This document shows, in pieces, positions 27,892 through 34,993 of a stretch of DNA of 34,993 nt (position 1 is its first letter; every line of letters starts with the position of its first letter). A model generated the notes under the pieces. That model worked only from the letters and a program-made list of their open reading frames with translations. It did not search any database and was not told where the DNA came from. The stretch lies in the IMG/VR virus record IMGVR_UViG_3300043436_005395, positions 1-34,993 of that record, one strand, 5' to 3'. A program made the position numbers and the translations under genes. The DNA is from a virus.

Positions 27892-30294
27892 ATGTCAGTC
27901 ACAAGCAAACTAAAAAAAGGCGTAGATCTTCCAATGTGGGAATGGCTAAGACCATTGCCAATTGCAACTGCCGCAACTGGACCATGCACTTTTGCCACAG
28001 GGGGAAAGCCTTATGGTAGATATATTTATTATCTTCCACCAACTACTAACGCAGGACTTCGTTATGATATGTATACTGATGGGTGGACTACAATTACAAC
28101 GCCTCCTCAATCGCAAGCTGTTGTTGCATGCACTCGATACAATGATTATCATGGATACAGCGGTAGAATTATATTAGTTGAAAGTTCTACAACATTTGAA
28201 GCGGCTGTACCAAAGGGGAACAAATGTGTTGGTAAAACAGTAAGAATCGTATCAGGAACTGGCGCTGGGCAGACAAGAATAATCACAGCTGTTTCAGATC
28301 CTAATGTCGCAGAAACAATGAACGTATCGTCAGGTTCAACGATAGCAATTACAGATGCTAGTAAATCATTTACAATCAATCAATACCGTGATTATGGAAT
28401 GCGAATCGTGACCAATTCATCCACTGATTTTAGAAAAATCATTCATAACACTACTACAGAAATATTATTAGCTGATAATAGGTTCTCATCTGTAGGATTA
28501 CCGTGGGCATACTCACCGCTTCCATTTACAACTTCTTCAACTGACGGCACCGAAACAAGAGTACAGATAGAATCATATACAGTAACAATTGATTCGCCGT
28601 GGACTGTAACACCTAACAATACAAGCGTTTTTGTTATTCAAAGCGGAATGCTTTGGAATATAAATGGTGCTAATGCTAGATTCAGTCTTCAAAGTTATGA
28701 TGTTTTAAATGATAACTGGTATCAAAACAACAGTATTTTAGGCGGAATGTTGAATGGTACATTGGGTACAGATGTTGCTATTGAAACATTAAATGAATCT
28801 GCTGTAGGTGTTTTACTCACAAGAACTGTAAGCAGCGGAGCGGCTAAAACAGTTACTCTTTCTGGTGCTACAATTACACCAAATCAATATTCGAATTACA
28901 TTATTCGCATAGTATCAGGAACTGGTATCGGTCAAGATCGATTGATTGTGAGTCATGATGCATCTAATATTTTTACCGTCAATAGATCTTGGGCTATTAA
29001 TCCTGATAATACAAGCGTTGTCGAAATAGTCGCTGATAACAATAAATTATATATGACGGGAAATGCAGGCGCTGCAATGTTCGAATACGATTCTCTGAAT
29101 GATGTGTGGGCTGATAGAAGAATTTTAGAAGTCGGATGCCCGACTAACTTATGCGCTGTATGGGCTGGTTTCAAGCGACCAATTGGAATTACAAGTATAA
29201 CTAGAGTAACAACCACCGCAACTGTAACCACAGCAAATGCTCATGGACTAAAAACGGGCGATATTGTTACTATTTATGGAGCCACTGATTCCTTATATAA
29301 TGCTGTGAATGCTACGATTACTGTTACTGGACAAACTACATTCACATACACAATGGGAGGTACACCAGCTGCTTCTCCAGCTGTAGCTTCATTTCCTCAA
29401 TCACCTACCGTACTAGTCGATCCTAGCAAGTCGTGGACTGTTAATGAACATGTGGGAAAAATAGTTTCCTTCACCACAACGGCATTTACTCAAGTGGCTG
29501 GGTTGATTACAAACTATTACCATAGAATAATCACAGCCAACACAGCAACAACCATTACATTTGCATCTGGAACCGCTCCCACAGCAAATACAACAGTGTA
29601 TATGATTACTGATATGAGATTGCACGGAGGTTTAGGAGCATCACAATTAACGGGAACTCCTTCTCCTTCGGCAACCGTTGTAACTCTCGCTAATCCTCTA
29701 GATGGAGGCACTATGCCAGTCAATAAATACTCTGGTTTAAGAGCGGTTGTGATTGATGGAGCTAACTGGGGTGAAGTGGGTATAGCATCCAACACATCCA
29801 CTGCTCTTACATTCACAGGCGCTGGTTTAGCATTCACACCAACTACAACCGCATTTGTCACAATATTAGGCGTTACAACTACTGGCGCTGGTTGTACACT
29901 AGAGTATTTATTCAATACATCAGAAAAGCAAAAAGGGAAATACATGTTTGCTACAAGAGGTGGGGCAACCAATTATATGTATCTGTATGACATTACTACC
30001 AACACATGGGAAGTCTTAAATCAAAAGCCGAATTCTGAAACTTTCACATCAGGAACCATAACGGCATACGATGGTGATGATCGTATTTATATTCAAAGAG
30101 ATATAACGGGAAGAGTATTGTATTATGATTTCTCAGACAATAATTTATACTCATACAATAATATTCCATATTCAATGTCCACAGCAACACTTGGTAATAA
30201 AATGAGCATTCTAAAAACCGAAGACGGTTTGAAGTTCTTGTATATTCCTAGACATACAGGTACAGAATTTTGGAGAAGCTTATTGTGGATTTAA
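27892..30294 (+). CDS. Large beta-structured adhesin or fibre protein
   Basis: 800 aa. Rich in Thr, Ser, Gly and Ile, with internal repeats. VRIVSGTGAGQTRIITAV and IRIVSGTGIGQDRLIVSH recur, each followed by a segment like NPDNTSVVEI. Further segments (YRYIYYLPPTTN-like starts, LYDITTNTWEVL and YDSLNDVW) resemble kelch or beta-propeller blades. No catalytic motif is clear. It lies among fibre genes and is likely an exposed virion component that binds or shields. Start ATG after an AT-rich leader with no Shine-Dalgarno sequence. Confidence 0.7.
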   Translation: MSVTSKLKKGVDLPMWEWLRPLPIATAATGPCTFATGGKPYGRYIYYLPPTTNAGLRYDMYTDGWTTITTPPQSQAVVACTRYNDYHGYSGRIILVESSTTFEAAVPKGNKCVGKTVRIVSGTGAGQTRIITAVSDPNVAETMNVSSGSTIAITDASKSFTINQYRDYGMRIVTNSSTDFRKIIHNTTTEILLADNRFSSVGLPWAYSPLPFTTSSTDGTETRVQIESYTVTIDSPWTVTPNNTSVFVIQSGMLWNINGANARFSLQSYDVLNDNWYQNNSILGGMLNGTLGTDVAIETLNESAVGVLLTRTVSSGAAKTVTLSGATITPNQYSNYIIRIVSGTGIGQDRLIVSHDASNIFTVNRSWAINPDNTSVVEIVADNNKLYMTGNAGAAMFEYDSLNDVWADRRILEVGCPTNLCAVWAGFKRPIGITSITRVTTTATVTTANAHGLKTGDIVTIYGATDSLYNAVNATITVTGQTTFTYTMGGTPAASPAVASFPQSPTVLVDPSKSWTVNEHVGKIVSFTTTAFTQVAGLITNYYHRIITANTATTITFASGTAPTANTTVYMITDMRLHGGLGASQLTGTPSPSATVVTLANPLDGGTMPVNKYSGLRAVVIDGANWGEVGIASNTSTALTFTGAGLAFTPTTTAFVTILGVTTTGAGCTLEYLFNTSEKQKGKYMFATRGGATNYMYLYDITTNTWEVLNQKPNSETFTSGTITAYDGDDRIYIQRDITGRVLYYDFSDNNLYSYNNIPYSMSTATLGNKMSILKTEDGLKFLYIPRHTGTEFWRSLLWI

Positions 30295-30329
30295 TTTCGC
30301 AGCCTTAAAAAATCAAATAAATAATAAGT

Positions 30330-30593
30330 ATGCCACACACATCACCAGAAGCCAGTTTGATTAAAGCCGTAGGAGGCTTCGGCTCTATTTTTGTAACTGG
30401 GACTCAAGCTTATACAGGTAATTTCCATGCCATACAAGCTACAGAAGACTGTTTGTTTTCTCAAATTCAATCATCGAATATGGAAAATGTTAGCGGTTGG
30501 CTTGCGAAAACTTTATATGCTGGTGTTGTTTTAGAATCGGATTTTACCACAGTTCAGTTGTCTTCTGGCGCTGCTGTTTTATATAAACACTAA
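30330..30593 (+). CDS. Small virion-type protein, function unknown
   Basis: 87 aa. Beta-rich with SLIKAVGGFGSIFVTGTQAY and TEDCLFSQIQSS; ends GAAVLYKH. The size and pattern are those of small tail-fibre-associated proteins. It ends 6 nt before the next fibre gene. Confidence 0.6.
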   Translation: MPHTSPEASLIKAVGGFGSIFVTGTQAYTGNFHAIQATEDCLFSQIQSSNMENVSGWLAKTLYAGVVLESDFTTVQLSSGAAVLYKH

Positions 30594-30599
30594 AAAATC

Positions 30600-31535
30600 A
30601 TGATCAGTATAGGAGGTTCAATTGTAGGTTATCCACGAAGCGTTGCGGATGTAAAATTTGTTTCATATACAAATGGATCTGTCGGAATTGGCACCAATAG
30701 TCCTTCTGAGAAACTGGACGTTATAGGCAATATTAAAGCCAGCGGAACTCTCTCCATCACGGGAGGAGCAACAATTCAAGGTCTTACCGTTGGTCGTGGA
30801 AGTGGAGCCGTTGCTACAAATGTAGCTCTTGGTAACGAAGCCATGTTCTCAAACACAACAGGCGCTGAAAACACAGTTATTGGTTATAGAGCATTAAGAA
30901 ACAATTCTGCTGGAAGCTATAATGTAGCATTGGGTATTCAAGCAATGCAAGATAGTACGGCGAGCAGCACGATGGCAATTGGTAGATTAACTCTGCAAAT
31001 TGCTACAGGCAATGAAAACGTCGGAGTTGGCAGCTTAGTTCTATACAGCACGACTTCTGGATATGGTAATATTGGAATTGGAACTGGCTCTGCATTTTAC
31101 AACACTACTGGATATAATAATACATGTATTGGAACAAGGGCTGGTCAAAATTTAACAACAGGACATAGTAATATTTTTATTGGAGCTAATAATTATGGAA
31201 CAGCTGGTGCTACTCAACAGTTAAATATAGGAAATATTTTGTTTGGTTCTTTAGCTAGTGGAAACATTGGAATTGGAACAAGCACGCTGACTCATAAGTT
31301 AAATGTATCTGGAACCATTTATTCGACTGCTGGTATAACAACTAGTGGAAGTGTTGTGTCAGGCGGCCCAATCATCTTCCCTAATTATTCAGCTTCCGTT
31401 CTGCCAGATGCATCAACAAGCCAAGGCGGCATGATTTTCGTTAGTGATGAAATTGATGGACCAACAATGGCATTTTCGGATGGAGTCAACTGGCTCAGAG
31501 TTCGCGATAATGCAGTAATCACTGCCGCAGTTTAA
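30600..31535 (+). CDS. Tail fibre with GIGT and Hep/Hag-like repeats
   Basis: 311 aa. It begins with a GIGT unit (GSVGIGTNSPSEKLDVIG). The middle has Hep/Hag-like repeats (NVALGNEAMFSNTTGAENTV, NVALGIQAMQDST, NTCIGTRAG), then another unit (GNIGIGTSTLTHKLNVSG). It ends with a head-like segment MAFSDGVNWLRV and ITAAV. The C-terminal end resembles that of the 545-aa fibre. Probably a second, shorter fibre or a tip for the same fibre. Confidence 0.75.
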   Translation: MISIGGSIVGYPRSVADVKFVSYTNGSVGIGTNSPSEKLDVIGNIKASGTLSITGGATIQGLTVGRGSGAVATNVALGNEAMFSNTTGAENTVIGYRALRNNSAGSYNVALGIQAMQDSTASSTMAIGRLTLQIATGNENVGVGSLVLYSTTSGYGNIGIGTGSAFYNTTGYNNTCIGTRAGQNLTTGHSNIFIGANNYGTAGATQQLNIGNILFGSLASGNIGIGTSTLTHKLNVSGTIYSTAGITTSGSVVSGGPIIFPNYSASVLPDASTSQGGMIFVSDEIDGPTMAFSDGVNWLRVRDNAVITAAV

Positions 31536-31537
31536 TA

Positions 31538-32608
31538 TTAATTTGGCAATCCGACAATTGGCTCCAATAAACACTGATAAATAAATTCTTTATGTTTTTC
31601 AACTGCTGAAATCATAAAGAAGCTGGAAATGTTTTTCGAGAATAAATCAATACAATCTAAAATCTTCATTGGTCGCGATGAAGAAAATACATAAACTTCT
31701 TTTAAGTAAGTAATTAATATTTCTAAAAATATTTTTCGGATCATTATGTGGCGACACGATTGATATGCCATCCATTCTTTAGCAATATTATTGTTTTTGT
31801 TTTGCTCGATAAACAAGTGAACTATATGCTTTTCGATGTCAGCGTTCAAGCCAGAATGAATAATCAAAGAAGCTAAATCAAGATACGGACTACCGTGATA
31901 GCAATCACCAAAATCAATAAATTTGAAACTATCGTTTTTAAATAAAATATTTGACGCTTTTAAATTTCCGTGACAAACCCACTTGTTTTTAACGATCTTG
32001 GGAGAGCATAAATAAAGTAGTTCATTTTCCACCGAGTTGATTGTTTCTTTTATCACATCTAAATTACTGTGCAACGATATTGCTTCAAGACTATCTTCTG
32101 GAAAAGAATTGAGATTTACAGTTTTCAAAAACGAATTTAAATAATCGTTAAAGCAGTCTGTTGCAACATGATTGTTTTGTATTGCCTGCCAATCAAGCAA
32201 GAATTGTTCTATGTTTTGAACTATATTGGAAATCCCAAGAGATTTTACATCTTCTGCATTTTCAAAAGAGGTGATTGAATAGTGAATAGTATCACCAAAA
32301 TACAACTTACCACAAGCAATTGCTTTGGGGCTAATATCGTTTGGGAGCAGGGTTAAAATATCAAACTCTTTTTTAATACCAAGATTGTTTGAATCAAAGC
32401 TATATTTAACGCAGAAACTTTCTTTTTCACCGACTACTTTGTAAGTATCGTAATTATAATTAGAATTTACGAATGAAATACAAGGATTACTGATTTCCAA
32501 GTTGGCGTGCTTGAGAATTTCATGAATAATTTCTTCACTGCCCTCGAATACATCCTCGCCAATTTCAAATAAATACGGGCGATTTTTATAAATAGAGTCG
32601 AAAATCAT
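31538..32608 (-). CDS. APH/choline-kinase-like phosphotransferase
   Basis: 356 aa. The kinase catalytic loop is HGNLKASNILF near residue 211 (Leu-Lys in place of the usual Asp after HG). The metal site is FIDFGD near 231, followed by the family motif GSPYLDLASLI. This is the aminoglycoside-phosphotransferase/choline-kinase fold; substrates are often small alcohols or sugars. The usual catalytic Asp position in the HxD motif is Asn here (HGN), so activity is uncertain. It is convergent with the last fibre gene, leaving 2 nt. A glycan or choline role is inference. Confidence 0.75.
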   Translation of the reverse strand: MIFDSIYKNRPYLFEIGEDVFEGSEEIIHEILKHANLEISNPCISFVNSNYNYDTYKVVGEKESFCVKYSFDSNNLGIKKEFDILTLLPNDISPKAIACGKLYFGDTIHYSITSFENAEDVKSLGISNIVQNIEQFLLDWQAIQNNHVATDCFNDYLNSFLKTVNLNSFPEDSLEAISLHSNLDVIKETINSVENELLYLCSPKIVKNKWVCHGNLKASNILFKNDSFKFIDFGDCYHGSPYLDLASLIIHSGLNADIEKHIVHLFIEQNKNNNIAKEWMAYQSCRHIMIRKIFLEILITYLKEVYVFSSSRPMKILDCIDLFSKNISSFFMISAVEKHKEFIYQCLLEPIVGLPN

Positions 32609-32620
32609 ATTTAATGATAC

Positions 32621-32647
32621 AAAAAAACCCCAGTCTTTCGACTGGGG
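32621..32647 (-). terminator. Rho-independent terminator
   Basis: On the minus strand, the stem CCCCAGTC/GACTGGGG with loop GAAA is followed by a T7 run. It lies between the 72-aa gene and the kinase gene and ends the short transcript from the promoter at 32895-32923. Confidence 0.92.
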
Positions 32648-32667
32648 TCGTGGATTATTTTGTTTTA

Positions 32668-32886
32668 TTAGGCAACCTGAACTTGCCCCATCTTAAATCG
32701 AGCAAGACTCGACTTGTTTAGGCGACGATGAAGGAATCGATTTCGGTCATAAATTACCACAGTCTTTGGAGTATCATAAGCAAACTGGGCATTGTAAATA
32801 ATTCCAGTCTTTGTTTCGAGGCTAAAGAAACGACCCTTGCTGTTTTGCATTGCACTAACGATTTGGTTTTCAGTCTTGTTATTCAT
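32668..32886 (-). CDS. Small basic protein of unknown function
   Basis: 72 aa. MNNKTENQIVSAMQNSKGRF, then FSLETKTGIIYNAQF and a basic C-terminus with RNRFLHRRLNKSSLARFKMG. The pattern of short strands and basic residues suggests nucleic-acid or ribosome contact. It has its own sigma-70-type promoter and terminator, so it is expressed as a separate unit, perhaps early. Confidence 0.75.
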   Translation of the reverse strand: MNNKTENQIVSAMQNSKGRFFSLETKTGIIYNAQFAYDTPKTVVIYDRNRFLHRRLNKSSLARFKMGQVQVA

Positions 32887-32894
32887 ACGAGATC

Positions 32895-32923
32895 ATATTA
32901 GCAGATGTTCAGCTTGCCGTCAA
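32895..32923 (-). promoter_or_regulatory. Sigma-70-type promoter for the 72-aa gene
   Basis: The -35 TTGACG (32918-32923) and -10 TAATAT (32895-32900) have exact 17-bp spacing. It lies in the 3' end of the Clp gene and reads directly into the 72-aa gene. Confidence 0.65.
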
Positions 32924-34993
32924 GCATTTTTACAGTGAGATCTAGATTTTCTGGATTGTTCATAATGAATTTCGCCAGTGGAACCTCAATGCTTTTGCGA
33001 ATGATTTTTTTAATATCGCGAGCATGATCTTCCGATTTAGAATCAATAAAATCTTTGACATCCAAAGAAAAACTGGCGCTGATTTTTTGCTTTTTTAATG
33101 TGTTGCGAACTTCATTCAATCCAGACTCAAAAACCTTGGCAATAGATTCTTCTGTAAGGCTATTAAAAATAACGAGTTCATCGATTCGGGAAATCAATTC
33201 TGGCGGCAAAAGCTTCTTTACTGAGTTTTTGTAAGCGTCATTTTTATTGATTTTTTGAGGAGCAAAGCCCAATTGACAATTTGTTTCGACAGAAGATCCA
33301 ATGTTGCTCGTCAAGACAACAACACATCTGGAAAAATCTATGCGACGATTAAGATTGTCCTTCAAGCAGCCTTCATCAAGAATTTGAAGCAACAAATTTA
33401 ATACATCTGGGTTGCACTTTTCAGCTTCATCAAAAAGGATAAGGCTGTTGGGATTCTTTCGCACGAATTCAGTCAACAGCCCGCCATCTTCAAATCCAAC
33501 ATAGCCCGCGCTTGTTCCAATGAGACGAGAAATAGATGACTTCTCCTGATACTCGCTCATATTGATTTGCAAAAAGCTTTTGTCGTTTCCATAAAACTCA
33601 GATGCAATTTGCTTAGCAGTGTATGTTTTGCCTACGCTGGTTGGTCCCACAAAAAAGAAACTCGCGATAGGCTTATCTGTGCTGCGTAATCCAGCTTTGG
33701 CGCACGCTAATACATCATAGATTTGCGATATGTTTTTTGCTTGGCCATAAATTTTGGAGTTAATATTCAATTCAAAAGAATTAAACTTCTTGTTATCCAA
33801 CTCTCGGATAGTCTCAATTTCGACTCCAACTCTATCAGCGACTACTGTATAAATGTCATCTGGCGTGATTGAGCATTCTTGATTATTGTTTCGAATCTTA
33901 GCTTTCGCAGAAGATTGATCGATAATATCAAACACTTTATCTGGAAATCTTTGATGAGGAAGATACTTATCACACAAACGAATAGCTAAATGAGCAGATG
34001 CAATATCAAATTTAACACCATGATATAGTTCATAACTGCTCAAGGCAGTTTCAACCATAGAGGTAACGTGTTCGATGCTAGGCTCTTCTACATAAATAGG
34101 ATAAAAACGACGAGACAATGCGGCATCCTTTTCAAAATGTTTTTTATACTCTGTGGATGTTGTAGCTCCAATGCACTTTATTTCGCCGCGAGCGAGTGCT
34201 GGTTTAATCATATTGGCAAAATCTTGAGATCCTTCCTTGCCTCCAGCGCCAATGATTGTGTGGATTTCATCTATAAAAAGAATCGCATCATCGATTTCTT
34301 TTAACTCAGAAAGCAATTTGCTAAAACGAGCTTCGAATTGTCCACGATACTTAGTTCCCGCAACCAAAGCAGCAAGATCTAGAGAGTAAACTTTCTTCTT
34401 TGAAAGAGGTCCATGATAATCAGGATCTTCTACCATTTGAGCAAGACCTTCGACAATAGTAGTTTTGCCAGTTCCAGCTTCACCAACTAAAATACAATTA
34501 CTTTTAAGCTTACGACATAGAATTTCTTCCATCAGATCGATTTCCTTTTCTCTTCCAGAGATCTGTGGAAAGGTTGGCAACTTGACTTGATCATTTACCA
34601 ATACGCAGTATTTCTCGATATGACTAGAGCTAATTCCTCCATCTTCCTCTTCATCTTCGTCTTCGTCAAAATCATCCAAAGCTAAATTATTATCTCCGAA
34701 ATCAGCGTTGGGATTCTCACCTGCAATCAAAGCCAAAATCGATAGCTTTAAATGCTCAGTGTCAATATCATTAGACAATAAAATATCGCAAAACTTGGCG
34801 TTGTTTTCTAGAATGCAATAAATGATATGATCAGTTCCGATATAAGCATGATCATATTTTTTACAGATATCGCGACACGCAGCGAGAACATCTTCAGTTT
34901 TAGGAGAGATTCGAATATCTGCTTTCTTTCCAATGAACAAACTTGGATTTGTTTGAGCAAATTTATCGATGATCTTGTCTAGTTTTGGAAGAG
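32898..34993 (-). CDS. Clp-type AAA+ ATPase, 5' end beyond the window
   Basis: At least 697 aa; the frame is open to the window edge, with 17 more codons upstream of the TTG at 34940, so the true start is outside. An N-terminal Clp repeat domain (DHAYIGTDHIIYCIL) is followed by an acidic linker. AAA module 1 has GEAGTGKTT and AILFIDEIHT. AAA module 2 has GPTSVGKTYTAK, LILFDEAEK and sensor-type VVLTSNIGS. No ClpB-style long middle domain is present. The absence of a clear IGF/IGL loop leaves ClpP pairing open. It may remodel phage or host proteins during infection. Confidence 0.9.
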   Translation of the reverse strand, partial: LPKLDKIIDKFAQTNPSLFIGKKADIRISPKTEDVLAACRDICKKYDHAYIGTDHIIYCILENNAKFCDILLSNDIDTEHLKLSILALIAGENPNADFGDNNLALDDFDEDEDEEEDGGISSSHIEKYCVLVNDQVKLPTFPQISGREKEIDLMEEILCRKLKSNCILVGEAGTGKTTIVEGLAQMVEDPDYHGPLSKKKVYSLDLAALVAGTKYRGQFEARFSKLLSELKEIDDAILFIDEIHTIIGAGGKEGSQDFANMIKPALARGEIKCIGATTSTEYKKHFEKDAALSRRFYPIYVEEPSIEHVTSMVETALSSYELYHGVKFDIASAHLAIRLCDKYLPHQRFPDKVFDIIDQSSAKAKIRNNNQECSITPDDIYTVVADRVGVEIETIRELDNKKFNSFELNINSKIYGQAKNISQIYDVLACAKAGLRSTDKPIASFFFVGPTSVGKTYTAKQIASEFYGNDKSFLQINMSEYQEKSSISRLIGTSAGYVGFEDGGLLTEFVRKNPNSLILFDEAEKCNPDVLNLLLQILDEGCLKDNLNRRIDFSRCVVVLTSNIGSSVETNCQLGFAPQKINKNDAYKNSVKKLLPPELISRIDELVIFNSLTEESIAKVFESGLNEVRNTLKKQKISASFSLDVKDFIDSKSEDHARDIKKIIRKSIEVPLAKFIMNNPENLDLTVKMLDGKLNIC

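Noticed and set aside
1-34993. CRISPR arrays, insertion sequences, attachment sites
   Set aside because: No regular spaced repeats, no transposase, integrase or flanking repeats were seen by eye.

Overview
The window looks like part of a large double-stranded DNA phage genome with a siphovirus-type tail. It is AT-rich and densely packed, with many 1-14 nt gene overlaps (ATGA, GTGA, TAATG). It carries tRNAs, free-standing homing endonucleases, a lambda L-K-I-J-like tail tip module, side fibres, a Clp-type AAA+ chaperone and many carbohydrate enzymes. Few starts are preceded by a recognisable Shine-Dalgarno sequence, so the host may initiate translation largely without it. The host cannot be named from this window.

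Positions 1-2800 hold a minus-strand stable-RNA array. It includes clear tRNAs for Gln(UUG, cut by the window edge), Val(UAC), Ser(UGA), Gly(UCC), Phe(GAA), Tyr(GUA), Arg(ACG) twice, an initiator-like Met(CAU) and Glu(UUC), plus an odd Pro(UGG). Several further RNAs are non-canonical: a 102-nt tRNA-like gene, a tRNA-Arg(UCU)-like RNA without a D-stem, two compact H-type pseudoknots, and a roughly 330-nt structured region without a credible gene. An HNH and a GIY-YIG homing endonuclease sit beside tRNA fragments.

Positions 3050-9600 form a minus-strand run of nearly contiguous genes. It encodes UDP-galactopyranose mutase, glycosyltransferases, a sulfotransferase, a Mom-like DNA-modification protein, two nucleases, an overlapping pair that may be spanins, and small unknown proteins. 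It ends at a rho-independent terminator (2914-2945). Positions 9632-18451 (plus strand) hold the tail tip: gpL fused to carbohydrate-binding-like domains, a JAMM-only gpK, gpI, the large hub gpJ and a fibronectin-like accessory protein.

Positions 18443-23381 (minus strand) encode a small basic protein, a GNAT acetyltransferase, a possible single-strand annealing protein, a heptosyltransferase-like GT9 enzyme split across two genes (its N-terminal half fused to a GT4 enzyme), and a PC4/whirly-like ssDNA-binding protein. Positions 23469-31535 (plus strand) encode an unknown Trp/Cys-rich protein, a SET-domain methyltransferase and a set of fibre and adhesin proteins. Positions 31538-34993 (minus strand) encode an APH/choline-kinase-like kinase, a small protein with its own promoter and terminator, and a Clp ATPase that runs off the window.

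The most unusual feature is the collection of sugar-activating, sugar-transferring, sulfating and phosphorylating enzymes interleaved with tail genes. My inference is that the phage builds or remodels a glycan, either on its own virion or on the host surface. The second most unusual feature is the set of pseudoknotted and tRNA-like RNAs in the tRNA array.
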